From assembly GCA_964242575.1 (NCBI GenBank), contig CAXTCN010000001.1, positions 1-64,000 on the forward strand: a DNA stretch of 64,000 nucleotides. The letters run 5' to 3'. The stretch is from JANPPS01 sp964242575 (lineage in GTDB: Bacteria > Pseudomonadota > Alphaproteobacteria > Acetobacterales > Acetobacteraceae). The notes beneath the pieces were generated by a model that saw only the letters and a program-made list of their open reading frames with translations, was not told the DNA's origin and ran no database searches. The first letter of the stretch is position 1. Each line of letters begins with the position of its first letter. Position numbers and translations under genes: made by a program. Below, in pieces: positions 45,627-53,658 of the stretch.

Positions 45627-46807
45627 TGTGGCCGCAACCCGGGCACGGCCAGCCGGGCCAGCAGCACGACGCCGGCGGACAGCGCCATCAGTATCGACGC
45701 CAGCGCCGCCGCCATGCCCCAGTTCAGGTTCTCGTTGGTGTAGGCGGCGATGGCGTTGCCCACCATCTGGTCTGAAGCGCCCCCCACCAGCGCGGGCGTG
45801 ACCCAATAACCCACGGCCAACAGGAACACGATCCCCGCCGCCGCAGCGACGCCCGGCGCCGAGAGCGGCAGGTGCACGCGCAGGAATGCCTGCCACGGCG
45901 CAGCGCCCAACGCGCCGGCGGCCCGCATGAGCGCCGGGTCGAGCCGGCGCATGACGCCATACATCGGCAGCACCGCGAACGGCAGCAGCACGTGCACCAT
46001 CGCTAGAACCACGGCGAATCGGGTGAAGATGAGCTGCGCCGGCTGCTGCAGCATCCCCGTGCCGACCAGGAGCGCGTTCAACGGACCTTCCCGCTGCAGC
46101 AGGATGAACCATGCGGTGGTGCGTACCAGCACGCTGGTCCAGAGCGGCAACACCACGAGCGCCAGCGCCAGCCGCGCCCAGCCACCGCGCAACAGGGTCA
46201 GGCCGTACGCCACGGGGTAGCCGAGCAGCAGGCAAATGAGCGTCGTAGCCAACCCTATCCCGAGGGTGCGGCCCAGCAACCGCACGAACACCGCCTGGTC
46301 CGGCGGCACCGGCGCGATACGGCCGTCGGCGTCCCGCGTGCGGTCCAACGCGCGCAGGACATAGAGGTCGGTCCATGGCCCGGCCGCGCGCTGGATCAGC
46401 CGCCAGGTCTGCGGGTCCGCCCATCGTGGGTCAAGCCGGACCAGCGCGTCCCGCCACGGCGCCGATAGCTGCGCCCGTACGGTCCGCAGCAGCAATGCGC
46501 GCGTGCCGGGCTGCTCGAAATTCAGCCGGCGGGTCAGGGCGCCGATGGCCTGTTGCCGCTCGGCGGCGGCGAGCTCGGCGGCGATGGCCTCGAACGCGGC
46601 AGGGTCGGGCAGGCCGTCGCCGCTCCAGCCGCGCAGCAACCGGGTAGTGCGGGGCAGGGCGGCCGAGACTTCGGGATCACGCAGCGCGGTGCCGAGCGTC
46701 ATTGCCAGCGGCGCCAGGAATGCGGCGACGATCAGCAGCAACAAAGGCAACACGAGGAACGCCGCAAGGCCGATGCGGCGCGCAGGCGGGCCTACCGCGC
46801 GGCCCAA
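45623..46807 (-). CDS. ABC transporter permease (PotB-like)
   Basis: Permease of 394 residues. A first helix (LAAFLVLPLLLLIVAAFLAP) is followed by an unusually long periplasmic insertion of about 140 residues. The remaining helices include LGIGLATTLICLLLGYPVAY and the EAA-like loop LMRAAGALGAAPWQAFLRVH. The insertion resembles that seen in PotB-type permeases of putrescine/spermidine systems. The start is TTG at 46805-46807, overlapping the binding-protein gene by 16 bases. It pairs with the 253-residue permease. Confidence 0.88.
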   Translation of the reverse strand: MGRAVGPPARRIGLAAFLVLPLLLLIVAAFLAPLAMTLGTALRDPEVSAALPRTTRLLRGWSGDGLPDPAAFEAIAAELAAAERQQAIGALTRRLNFEQPGTRALLLRTVRAQLSAPWRDALVRLDPRWADPQTWRLIQRAAGPWTDLYVLRALDRTRDADGRIAPVPPDQAVFVRLLGRTLGIGLATTLICLLLGYPVAYGLTLLRGGWARLALALVVLPLWTSVLVRTTAWFILLQREGPLNALLVGTGMLQQPAQLIFTRFAVVLAMVHVLLPFAVLPMYGVMRRLDPALMRAAGALGAAPWQAFLRVHLPLSAPGVAAAAGIVFLLAVGYWVTPALVGGASDQMVGNAIAAYTNENLNWGMAAALASILMALSAGVVLLARLAVPGLRPQ

Positions 46808-47817
46808 GTCATGAACCGCGCCTCAAGCTCATCGCCCTGTTCGGCCCAGAACTCCGTGTTGATGAACAAGCCCTGCCCGGCGTGGCTCGCGACCATGTTC
46901 GGGTTGCGGGCCACTAGCGCCTGGTCCGCCGCCGCCTCTGCGTTGGCCGGCGACACCGCCCAGTCCTGGCCGAGCGCCAGCAACGGCTTCGCGTCCGTCA
47001 TGTAGTCCACCAGCTGCATCGCCTCGTTCGTGAAAGGCGAGCCGCGCACCACGGCCCAGTAGTCGAATGAGAACAGCATGGTGTCCCACAGCAACGGGTA
47101 GCTGGCACCCTCCTGCGCCGCGCGCGCAGTGCGGCCGACGTAGCCCACGGCATAGGCGACCTCGCCGGAGCCGACCAACTGCAACGGCTGCGCGCCGGAG
47201 CGCCACCAGACGATGCTGGGCTTGATCGCGTCCAGCCGCGCGAACGCCCGGTCCTGCCCGGCCTTGGTCGCCAGCACGGCATACACGTCGGACGCCACCA
47301 CGCCGTCCGACAGCAACGCGATCTCCAGCGTCATCTTAGGGCCGAACCGGAAGCTGCGCTTGCCCGGGAAGGCGGCTATGTCCCACAGCTCGGCATAGCT
47401 GCGTGGCCCGGCGGCAATGCGCTTCTGGTCGTAGAACAACGCAACGCCCCAGCCGACCGCTCCGGCGCCGCACGCGGTGACGCCGCCGGGAATGAACTTG
47501 TCCTGCCGCACCAGGGCCGGGTCTAGCCGGGCGAACACGCCGTCCTCGCATCCGCGGGTGAGCTCGGGCGCTTCGACCATGACCACGTCCCAGGTAATGT
47601 CCCGCGCCTGGGTCATGGCGTAGATGCGCGCGACCTCGCCATTGTAGGTGTCGTCGCGCAATGCGACTCCGGCCGCTTTGGACCAGGGCTGGAACAGGTG
47701 GACCCGCGCGTTGTCCTGGAAACCGCCGCCGAAACCCACAACCGTCATGTCGCGGCCGAGGGCAGGCAAGGCCAGAAGCATGAGCGCGACGCTCGCGACA
47801 ATGCCGGGCAGGCGCAT
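46792..47817 (-). CDS. ABC transporter periplasmic substrate-binding protein
   Basis: Extracellular solute-binding protein of 341 residues, PotD-like in type. A Sec signal peptide (MRLPGIVASVALMLLALPAL, ending ALG-RDMT) is followed by MTVVGFGGGFQDNARVHLFQ, the usual first strand and helix. DITWDVVMVEAPELTRGCED and VGWGVALFYDQKRI are also family-like. The operon is binding protein, permease, permease; the ATPase must be supplied from elsewhere or the system may share one. Substrate could be a polyamine, an iron chelate or an amino-acid-like molecule. It is the first gene of this minus-strand unit, divergent from the epimerase gene at 48008. Confidence 0.88.
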   Translation of the reverse strand: MRLPGIVASVALMLLALPALGRDMTVVGFGGGFQDNARVHLFQPWSKAAGVALRDDTYNGEVARIYAMTQARDITWDVVMVEAPELTRGCEDGVFARLDPALVRQDKFIPGGVTACGAGAVGWGVALFYDQKRIAAGPRSYAELWDIAAFPGKRSFRFGPKMTLEIALLSDGVVASDVYAVLATKAGQDRAFARLDAIKPSIVWWRSGAQPLQLVGSGEVAYAVGYVGRTARAAQEGASYPLLWDTMLFSFDYWAVVRGSPFTNEAMQLVDYMTDAKPLLALGQDWAVSPANAEAAADQALVARNPNMVASHAGQGLFINTEFWAEQGDELEARFMTWAAR

Positions 47818-48007
47818 GGAATCAACCCTCAGATTTCAGCGATGTATCCCAGCATAGCGGACCGCCGCCAAGCGTCAGGAGGCGCGAAACGGACCTGCCT
47901 GGGCTGGTCAGGCTGCGGCAGCGATGACACATTCGTGAACAGGGTACTCTCGACAGCCACGGCGTTTGCCCGTTGGTTCGGTTTGTAGATCAAGGAGCGT
48001 TGGGCGG

Positions 48008-49120
48008 ATGGCCGCACGGGTGCTGGTTACAGGAGGCGCAGGGTTCATCGGATGCCATGTCGCCCGCGCATTGCTGGAGCGTGGTTACGCCGTCCGGGTG
48101 CTCGACAGCCTGATCGACCAGGTGCACAGCCGCGGTGCCCAAAGCAGCCCGGTGCTGCGCGAGACCGAGCTGATCCGCGCTGACGTGCGCGACCTGGACC
48201 GTGTGACGGCGGCGCTGGACGGCGTCGATTTTGTGATCCACCTGGCGGCCGAAGTGGGCGTCGGCCAGAGCATGTACGCCATCGACCGTTACGTGTCGGT
48301 GAACGACGGCGGCACCGCGGTGCTGTTCCAGGCATTGATCGACCGCCCTGTAGCCCGGGTCGTGGTCGCCAGCTCCATGAGCATCTACGGCGAGGGGCTG
48401 TACCGCACCGCGGGCGGCGAGCGCATGGACGACGTGGTGCGTCCGGCGCAGCGTCCGGGCGAGGGCTGGGACCCGACGGGACCAGACGGCGGGGCGCTCA
48501 CGCCGATTGCCACGCCGGAGTGGAAGCGGCCCAACCTCGCCTCGGTCTATGCGCTTACGAAGTACGTGCAGGAGCGGCTGACGCTCACGGTCGCGCCGGC
48601 TTACGGTATGCAGGGCGTGGCGCTGCGGCTGTTCAACGTCTACGGGCCGGGCCAGGCGTTGTCCAACCCCTACACCGGCGTGCTCGCCATCTTCGCCTCC
48701 CGCCTGCACAACCGCGAACGGCCGATGGTGTTCGAGGACGGCCAGCAACGGCGGGACTTCGTGCATGTCGAGGACGTGGCGCGCGCGTTCCTGCTGGCGC
48801 TCGAGCATCCGCAGGCGGCCGGGCAGGTGCTGAACATCGGCAGCGGCCGTGACGTGAGCATTTCCGAGGTCGGCGGCGCGCTGGCGGGTGCGATGGGCGT
48901 GCCGCACCTCATGCCGGACGTAACCGGCAAGACGCGGGTGGGCGACATCCGGCACTGTTTCGCCGACATCTCGCTGGCGCGGGAGGTGCTGGGCTTCAAG
49001 CCGCGGCGCAGCTTCGAGGACAGCCTGGGCGAACTGGCGGACTGGGTGCGGCAACAGCAGGCCGAGGACCGGGTCGGCGTGGCCCGGCGTGAGCTGGAGC
49101 AGCGCGGGTTGGTCGCTTGA
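48008..49120 (+). CDS. NAD-dependent nucleotide-sugar epimerase/dehydratase
   Basis: Extended SDR protein of 370 residues, similar to dTDP-L-rhamnose 4-epimerase and related enzymes. It has the Rossmann motif VLVTGGAGFIGCHVARALLE, the HLAAEVGVGQSMYAIDRYVS segment, the Ser in VVASSMSIYGEG, and the catalytic pair in SVYALTKYVQERL (Tyr-x3-Lys). A Cys/Arg-poor insertion near residues 130-165 carries acidic/proline-rich sequence. The ATG at 48008 is preceded by AAGGAG ten bases earlier; a start at 47966 would add 14 unlikely residues. The stop overlaps the TTG of the next gene. It begins the glycan gene block. Confidence 0.87.
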   Translation: MAARVLVTGGAGFIGCHVARALLERGYAVRVLDSLIDQVHSRGAQSSPVLRETELIRADVRDLDRVTAALDGVDFVIHLAAEVGVGQSMYAIDRYVSVNDGGTAVLFQALIDRPVARVVVASSMSIYGEGLYRTAGGERMDDVVRPAQRPGEGWDPTGPDGGALTPIATPEWKRPNLASVYALTKYVQERLTLTVAPAYGMQGVALRLFNVYGPGQALSNPYTGVLAIFASRLHNRERPMVFEDGQQRRDFVHVEDVARAFLLALEHPQAAGQVLNIGSGRDVSISEVGGALAGAMGVPHLMPDVTGKTRVGDIRHCFADISLAREVLGFKPRRSFEDSLGELADWVRQQQAEDRVGVARRELEQRGLVA

Positions 49121-50208
49121 CCCACGGCCCAGTCTTGCACGGTCCAGTCCTGCATGGCCCAGTCCTGGTCACCGGCGGCGCCGGGTTCATCGGCAGCAAC
49201 CTTGCGGACCGCTTGGCGACGCAGGGCCATGACGTGCTGGTGTTCGACGCGCTCACCCGGCCCGGCGTCGAGGCCAACCTCGCCTGGCTGCGCCGCCGGC
49301 ATCCCGCGCGCATTAAGTCCGTCGTTGCCGACCTGCGCGACCGTACGGCCCTGAACGCCGTTGCGGCCGAGGCCAGCGTTGTGTTCCACATGGCGGCGCA
49401 GGTGGCAGTCACCACCAGCCTCGATGACCCGCTGCACGACTTCGACGTCAATGTGCGCGCCACTTTGCAGCTATTGGAGGCGCTGCGGGCACGGCCCAAG
49501 CCGCCGCCCATCGTGTTCGCCAGCACCAACAAGGTCTATGGCAACCTCGCCGACATCGTGCTGTCCCGCGACGGCGACGCCCACTTGCCCGAGCACCCGG
49601 CGCTGCGTGCCCACGGCATCGGCGAGGACCGGCCGCTCAGCTTCTATACGCCCTACGGCTGTTCCAAGGGCGCGGCCGACCAGTATGTGCTGGACTACGC
49701 CCGCGGCTTCGGCGTCCCGGCCTGCGTGCTGCGCATGAGCTGCATCTACGGCCCGCGCCAGCTCGGCACCGAGGACCAGGGCTGGCTGGCGCACTTCCTG
49801 TACTCGGTGCAGGCCGGCCGGCCCATCAGCATCTTCGGCGACGGGCGGCAGGTGCGGGACGTGTTGTACGTGGACGACGCGGTGGACGCCTACATCGCGG
49901 CCTGGCACCGGATTGGCGCCGTGTCCGGGCAGGCGTTCAACCTCGGCGGCGGGCCGGGCAACGCGGTGACCTTGCTGCAGGTGCTGGCGGAAATCGGCGA
50001 GATCGTCGGGCGGCAGCCGGAGCTACGCTTCTCCGAGTGGCGGCCCGGCGACCAGCGTTATTTCGTCGCCGACACGCGCCGGGCCACGGCGGCGTTGGGC
50101 CTGGCGACGCCGGTCGGATGGCGGGACGGGCTGCGGCGCTTGGAACAGTGGATCGGCAAGGAACGGGCACGGACCCGGATGCCCGCCACGGTGCAGAGCG
50201 GCGCATGA
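49117..50208 (+). CDS. NAD-dependent epimerase (CDP-paratose 2-epimerase-like)
   Basis: Extended SDR of 363 residues resembling CDP-paratose/CDP-tyvelose 2-epimerases. It has VLVTGGAGFIGSNLADRLAT, HMAAQVAVTTSLDDPLHDFD, IVFASTNKVYGNLADIVLS, the catalytic YGCSKGAADQYVLDYAR, and MSCIYGPRQLGTEDQGW, typical of RfbE-like enzymes. No ATG lies in frame before the Rossmann motif. Candidates are TTG at 49117, overlapping the previous stop as TTGA, or TTG at 49135. The N-terminus consists of three HGPVL repeats encoded by a 15-bp tandem repeat. The stop overlaps the radical SAM gene by ATGA. Confidence 0.88.
   Translation: MTHGPVLHGPVLHGPVLVTGGAGFIGSNLADRLATQGHDVLVFDALTRPGVEANLAWLRRRHPARIKSVVADLRDRTALNAVAAEASVVFHMAAQVAVTTSLDDPLHDFDVNVRATLQLLEALRARPKPPPIVFASTNKVYGNLADIVLSRDGDAHLPEHPALRAHGIGEDRPLSFYTPYGCSKGAADQYVLDYARGFGVPACVLRMSCIYGPRQLGTEDQGWLAHFLYSVQAGRPISIFGDGRQVRDVLYVDDAVDAYIAAWHRIGAVSGQAFNLGGGPGNAVTLLQVLAEIGEIVGRQPELRFSEWRPGDQRYFVADTRRATAALGLATPVGWRDGLRRLEQWIGKERARTRMPATVQSGA
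49123..49167 (+). repeat. 15-bp tandem repeat, three copies, at a gene start
   Basis: Three consecutive near-identical 15-bp units (49123-49137, 49138-49152, 49153-49167), CA(C/T)GG(C/T)CCAGTC(T/C)TG, encode HGPVL three times in the second epimerase gene. An out-of-frame ATG lies at 49154. Because the unit is a multiple of three, copy number changes would lengthen or shorten the N-terminus without shifting the frame. Confidence 0.85.
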
Positions 50209-51497
50209 GGGTCGCGCTGCTGAATCCGCCCTGGACCTTTGAGGGCAGCATCTACTTCGGCTGCCGCGAGCCGCATTTGCCGCTGGAGCTTGGCTACTGC
50301 CGGGCGGCGCTGGAGCGGGATGGGCACACGGTGCTGATGCTCGACGGGCATCTCATGGGGCAGGATTACGCCGAGCTGGCCGGGCTGGTGCGCGAGTTCT
50401 CGCCCGGCATGACCGTGGTGGCGACTGCGCCGAGCTACCTGTTCTGGCGCTGCGCCCAGCCGGAGCTCCGGGTGCCGCGGACCATGCTGGACGCGCTGGG
50501 CCACGTCGGCGGGCTAACGGTCGCGGTGGGTCCGCACGGCTCGGCGACACCCGGCGCCACGCTGTCCAAGCTGGGCGTGGATGTCGTGGTGATGGGCGAG
50601 TGCGAGGAGGTCGTGGCGGCGTTGGCTAATGGTGGCTTGCCGGGCGTGACGCCGGGCACCGCGGTGCTGCGCGAGGGCGTGCTGGTGCAGGCTGGCGGGC
50701 CGCAGGCTACGCGGTTCACCGACGCGCCGCCGCTTCGCTGGCCGGACGAGTGGGTGCGGCGGCACCATCACCATCATCACCGGTTCGACCGCCCCCCAGC
50801 CGGACCGGGCGCGGAGGTCGAGGCGTCGCGCGGGTGCCCGTACGCCTGCACGTTCTGCGCCAAGATCGATTTCCGGGACAAATACCGCCGGCGGGACTTG
50901 ACGCCGCTGCTGGCCGAGATCGACGGGCTGATCGCGCAGGGGGCCGAGTACCTCTACTTCATCGACGAAATCTTCTTGCCGCAGCGGGCCTTGCTGGAGG
51001 CGTTGGCGCAGCGGCGGATCGAGTTCGGCATCCAGACCCGGATCGACCTGTGGAAGCCCGAGATGATTGAGTTGCTGGGCGCCGCCGGGTGCGTGTCGAT
51101 CGAGGCCGGCGTCGAGAGCCTCACCGAGGACGGCCGCGCCGCCCTGGACAAGCGGTGCAAGCTGTCCACGGACGAGTTGGCGGACCTGTTGATCCTTGCG
51201 CGCCGCCACGTGCCGTTCGTGCAGGCGAACCTGCTCGAAACCGAGGGCGACGATCCGGCCATGGTCGCGGCCTGGCGGGAGCGGTTGCGCGCCGATGGGG
51301 TTTGGGCCAACGACCCGGTGCCGCTGTACCCCTACCCCAGCTCGCCGGACTACCGGCGGCTGTTCGGGTTGCCGGACGACCGGGCGTGGGAGCGGGCGCA
51401 CCAGCACTACCTAAGCCAGTTCAGCAGCTTCTCCGACATCCAGGAGGACCGTCCGGCGCCGCTGCCGGAGCTGGAGCGGGCGTGCCGGACGGCCTGA
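50205..51497 (+). CDS. B12-binding-domain radical SAM protein
   Basis: A 430-residue radical SAM protein with an N-terminal cobalamin-binding-like domain (MRVALLNPPWTFEGSIYFGC to about residue 145, including VDVVVMGECEEVV). The [4Fe-4S]-binding motif is CPYACTFCAK, with Cys211, Cys215 and Cys218, followed by YLYFIDEIFLP and GCVSIEAGVESLTEDGR. I believe it belongs to a family described as TIGR04295, found beside epimerases and glycosyltransferases, with unknown chemistry. The domain order suggests methyl transfer or rearrangement of a glycan building block. A run of six histidines occurs naturally at residues 187-192. ATGA overlap links it to the upstream epimerase. Confidence 0.88.
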   Translation: MRVALLNPPWTFEGSIYFGCREPHLPLELGYCRAALERDGHTVLMLDGHLMGQDYAELAGLVREFSPGMTVVATAPSYLFWRCAQPELRVPRTMLDALGHVGGLTVAVGPHGSATPGATLSKLGVDVVVMGECEEVVAALANGGLPGVTPGTAVLREGVLVQAGGPQATRFTDAPPLRWPDEWVRRHHHHHHRFDRPPAGPGAEVEASRGCPYACTFCAKIDFRDKYRRRDLTPLLAEIDGLIAQGAEYLYFIDEIFLPQRALLEALAQRRIEFGIQTRIDLWKPEMIELLGAAGCVSIEAGVESLTEDGRAALDKRCKLSTDELADLLILARRHVPFVQANLLETEGDDPAMVAAWRERLRADGVWANDPVPLYPYPSSPDYRRLFGLPDDRAWERAHQHYLSQFSSFSDIQEDRPAPLPELERACRTA

Positions 51498-52552
51498 GCA
51501 GCCCATCGCGCGTCCTCATCACGGCGGACGCGGTGGGCGGGGTATGGCGATACGCGCTCACCCTGGCCGAGGGCTTCGCGGCCCGGGGCATTGGCTCGGT
51601 GCTGGCGGTGCTGGGGCCGGCGCCGGACAGCAGCCAGCGCAATGAGTGCCGGGCCATCGCTGGGTTGCGCCTCGTGTCAACCGGGCTGCCGCTGGACTGG
51701 ACCGCATCGGACCCGGCCGAGTTGACCTATGCCACCGAACGCTTGGCTGCCCTGGTCGCGCTCACGGGCGCATCCAGCGTGCACCTGCATGCGCCGGCGC
51801 TGGTGGGCACGGCGCGGTGGCCGGCGCCGGTGGTGGCGGTGGCGCACTCCTGCGTCGCGACGTGGTGGGAGGCGGTCCGCGGCGGGCCGTTGCCGGCCGA
51901 CTTCGAGTGGCGGACCGCAATGGCCCGCGATGGCCTGCGCGCCGCGTCCGTGATCGCGCCGTCGGCGTCCCATGCGGCGGCGTTGCGCCGAGTTTATGGG
52001 GCAGTGGACGCGCATGTGGTGCACAACGGCGGTCAAGTGGCTTCTGGGTCTGGCGCGCGTAGCCGGACGGTGCTGACGGCGGGCCGGCTGTGGGATGAAG
52101 GCAAGAACGCCGCCGCCCTGGACCGTGCCGCGGCGCTGCTGGATGCGCCCGTTCGGGCCGCCGGGCCGGTGCGCGGTCCGAACGGGGCTGCGGCGGCGTT
52201 CAGCCACTTGAAGCTGCTTGGCACGCTAGACGCCGAGGCGCTCGCCGATGAGTACTCGACGGCCAGCGTGTTCGCGTCGCTGGCCCGCTACGAGCCGTTC
52301 GGCCTCGCGGTGCTAGAGGCGGCGCAGGCTGGGTGTGCGCTGGTGCTGTCCGACATCCCAACCTTCCGCGAACTATGGGACGGCGGGGCGTTGTTCGTGA
52401 CCCCGGACGAGGACCCTGCGCCGACCCTGAAGCGCGCGCTCGATGATCCCGGCACGCTCGGCAAGCTGGCCGCGGCGCGGGCCAGCCAATACAGCGCGGA
52501 CGCCATGATTGACGGCACGCTCGCGGTGCATCGTGCGGCGGCGCTGGCCTGA
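51482..52552 (+). CDS. GT4-family glycosyltransferase
   Basis: Retaining GT-B glycosyltransferase of 356 residues. It opens RVLITADAVGGVWRYALTLA, typical for the acceptor domain; the donor domain has TVLTAGRLWDEGKNAAALDR and the E-x7-E region ARYEPFGLAVLEAAQAGCAL. The start is GTG at 51482-51484 with GGAG six bases upstream, overlapping the radical SAM gene by 16 bases; the longer frame upstream is a shadow. The next gene overlaps by one base (TGATG). Acceptor and donor are unknown, but it belongs to the glycan block. Confidence 0.86.
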   Translation: MPDGLSSPSRVLITADAVGGVWRYALTLAEGFAARGIGSVLAVLGPAPDSSQRNECRAIAGLRLVSTGLPLDWTASDPAELTYATERLAALVALTGASSVHLHAPALVGTARWPAPVVAVAHSCVATWWEAVRGGPLPADFEWRTAMARDGLRAASVIAPSASHAAALRRVYGAVDAHVVHNGGQVASGSGARSRTVLTAGRLWDEGKNAAALDRAAALLDAPVRAAGPVRGPNGAAAAFSHLKLLGTLDAEALADEYSTASVFASLARYEPFGLAVLEAAQAGCALVLSDIPTFRELWDGGALFVTPDEDPAPTLKRALDDPGTLGKLAAARASQYSADAMIDGTLAVHRAAALA

Positions 52553-53658
52553 TGCGTTTCGCGTACTTCACCCACTCGCTGGCGTCCTGCTGGAACCACG
52601 GCAACGCGCACTTCCTGCGCGGCGTGCTGCGGGAGCTGGTCGCACGCGGCCATAGCGTGCGCGCGCTGGAGCCTGCGGGCGCGTGGAGCCGGCGCAACCT
52701 CCAAGCCGACGGCGAGCCAGCAGCCGAGCGTATCTGGGAGGCCTACTACCCCGAGCTGTCGGCCACGGTGTATCCAGCCGATGCGGACCTGGCCGAGTGC
52801 GTCGGTGACGCGGACGTGGTGCTCGTGCATGAGTGGAACGTACCTGCCCTGGTTAGCGCCCTCGGTCGGCTGCGGCGGGCCGGGCGGTTCCGGCTGCTGT
52901 TCCACGACACGCATCACCGGGCAGTGAGCGACCCCGACGCCATGCGTCGTTACGACCTGAGTGAGTACGACGGCGTGCTGGCATTCGGCGCGGCGCTTAC
53001 CGAGGTATACCGAGCTTGGGGCTGGGGTGCCCGGGCGTTCACCTGGCACGAGGCCGCCGACACGCGGCTGTTCCACCCGCCCGTGGCCGAAACTTCGCGT
53101 TCCGGCGCGGTGTGGGTCGGCAACTGGGGCGACGGAGAGCGGACAGCCGAGCTTGAGGCGTTCCTGTTCGCGCCGATGCAGGCGGTGGGCCTGCCGCTCG
53201 ACGTGTACGGCGTCCGCTACCCCGCCGAAGCCCTCGCCATGCTCGCCCGGCATGGCGCGCAGTATCGCGGCTGGCTGCCCAACCCCCGTGCGCCCGAGGT
53301 GTTCGCACGCCACCTGATGACCGTGCACGTGCCGCGCCGCTTCTACGCCACAGTGCTGCCCGGCATCCCGACCATCCGCGTGTTCGAGGCCCTGGCCTGC
53401 GGACTTCCGCTGGTGACCGCGCCATGGTCCGACGCGGAAAACCTATTCACGCCAGGCCAGGACTACTTGGTCGCGCGAGATGGGGAGGAGATGCTGAACC
53501 ATCTTAAGGCGTTGTGTGACGATCCTGCATTACGTAGCCAGCTTGCATCCCATGGCCTCGCGACCATCCAGGCGCGGCACACCTGCGCGCACCGGGCGGA
53601 CGAGTTGCTGGGCATCCTGGCGCGCCTCGACGCACCTCTGGCCGTGAGCGCTCCATGA
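52552..53658 (+). CDS. CgeB-like glycosyltransferase (first copy)
   Basis: GT-B protein of 368 residues related to the CgeB spore-coat maturation family and CgeB-type glycosyltransferases. It starts MRFAYFTHSLASCWNHGNAH; the mid-section is RAFTWHEAADTRLFHP, then GAVWVGNWGDGERTAELEAF. The donor-site region is PGIPTIRVFEALACGLPLVT followed by DAENLFTPGQDYLVARDGEE, characteristic of CgeB proteins. It overlaps the GT4 gene by one base and the second CgeB-like gene by ATGA (53655-53658). The two copies are only distantly related, so they probably add different residues. Confidence 0.85.
   Translation: MRFAYFTHSLASCWNHGNAHFLRGVLRELVARGHSVRALEPAGAWSRRNLQADGEPAAERIWEAYYPELSATVYPADADLAECVGDADVVLVHEWNVPALVSALGRLRRAGRFRLLFHDTHHRAVSDPDAMRRYDLSEYDGVLAFGAALTEVYRAWGWGARAFTWHEAADTRLFHPPVAETSRSGAVWVGNWGDGERTAELEAFLFAPMQAVGLPLDVYGVRYPAEALAMLARHGAQYRGWLPNPRAPEVFARHLMTVHVPRRFYATVLPGIPTIRVFEALACGLPLVTAPWSDAENLFTPGQDYLVARDGEEMLNHLKALCDDPALRSQLASHGLATIQARHTCAHRADELLGILARLDAPLAVSAP

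Noticed and set aside
44865..46424. Long permease of 519 residues
   Set aside because: Its upstream half is the out-of-frame shadow of the other permease; a GTG at 45626 with four-base overlap gives a normal-sized permease.
49154..49354. A 66-codon frame starting with ATG in the 15-bp repeat
   Set aside because: It is out of frame with the clear epimerase sequence and composed of shadow residues.
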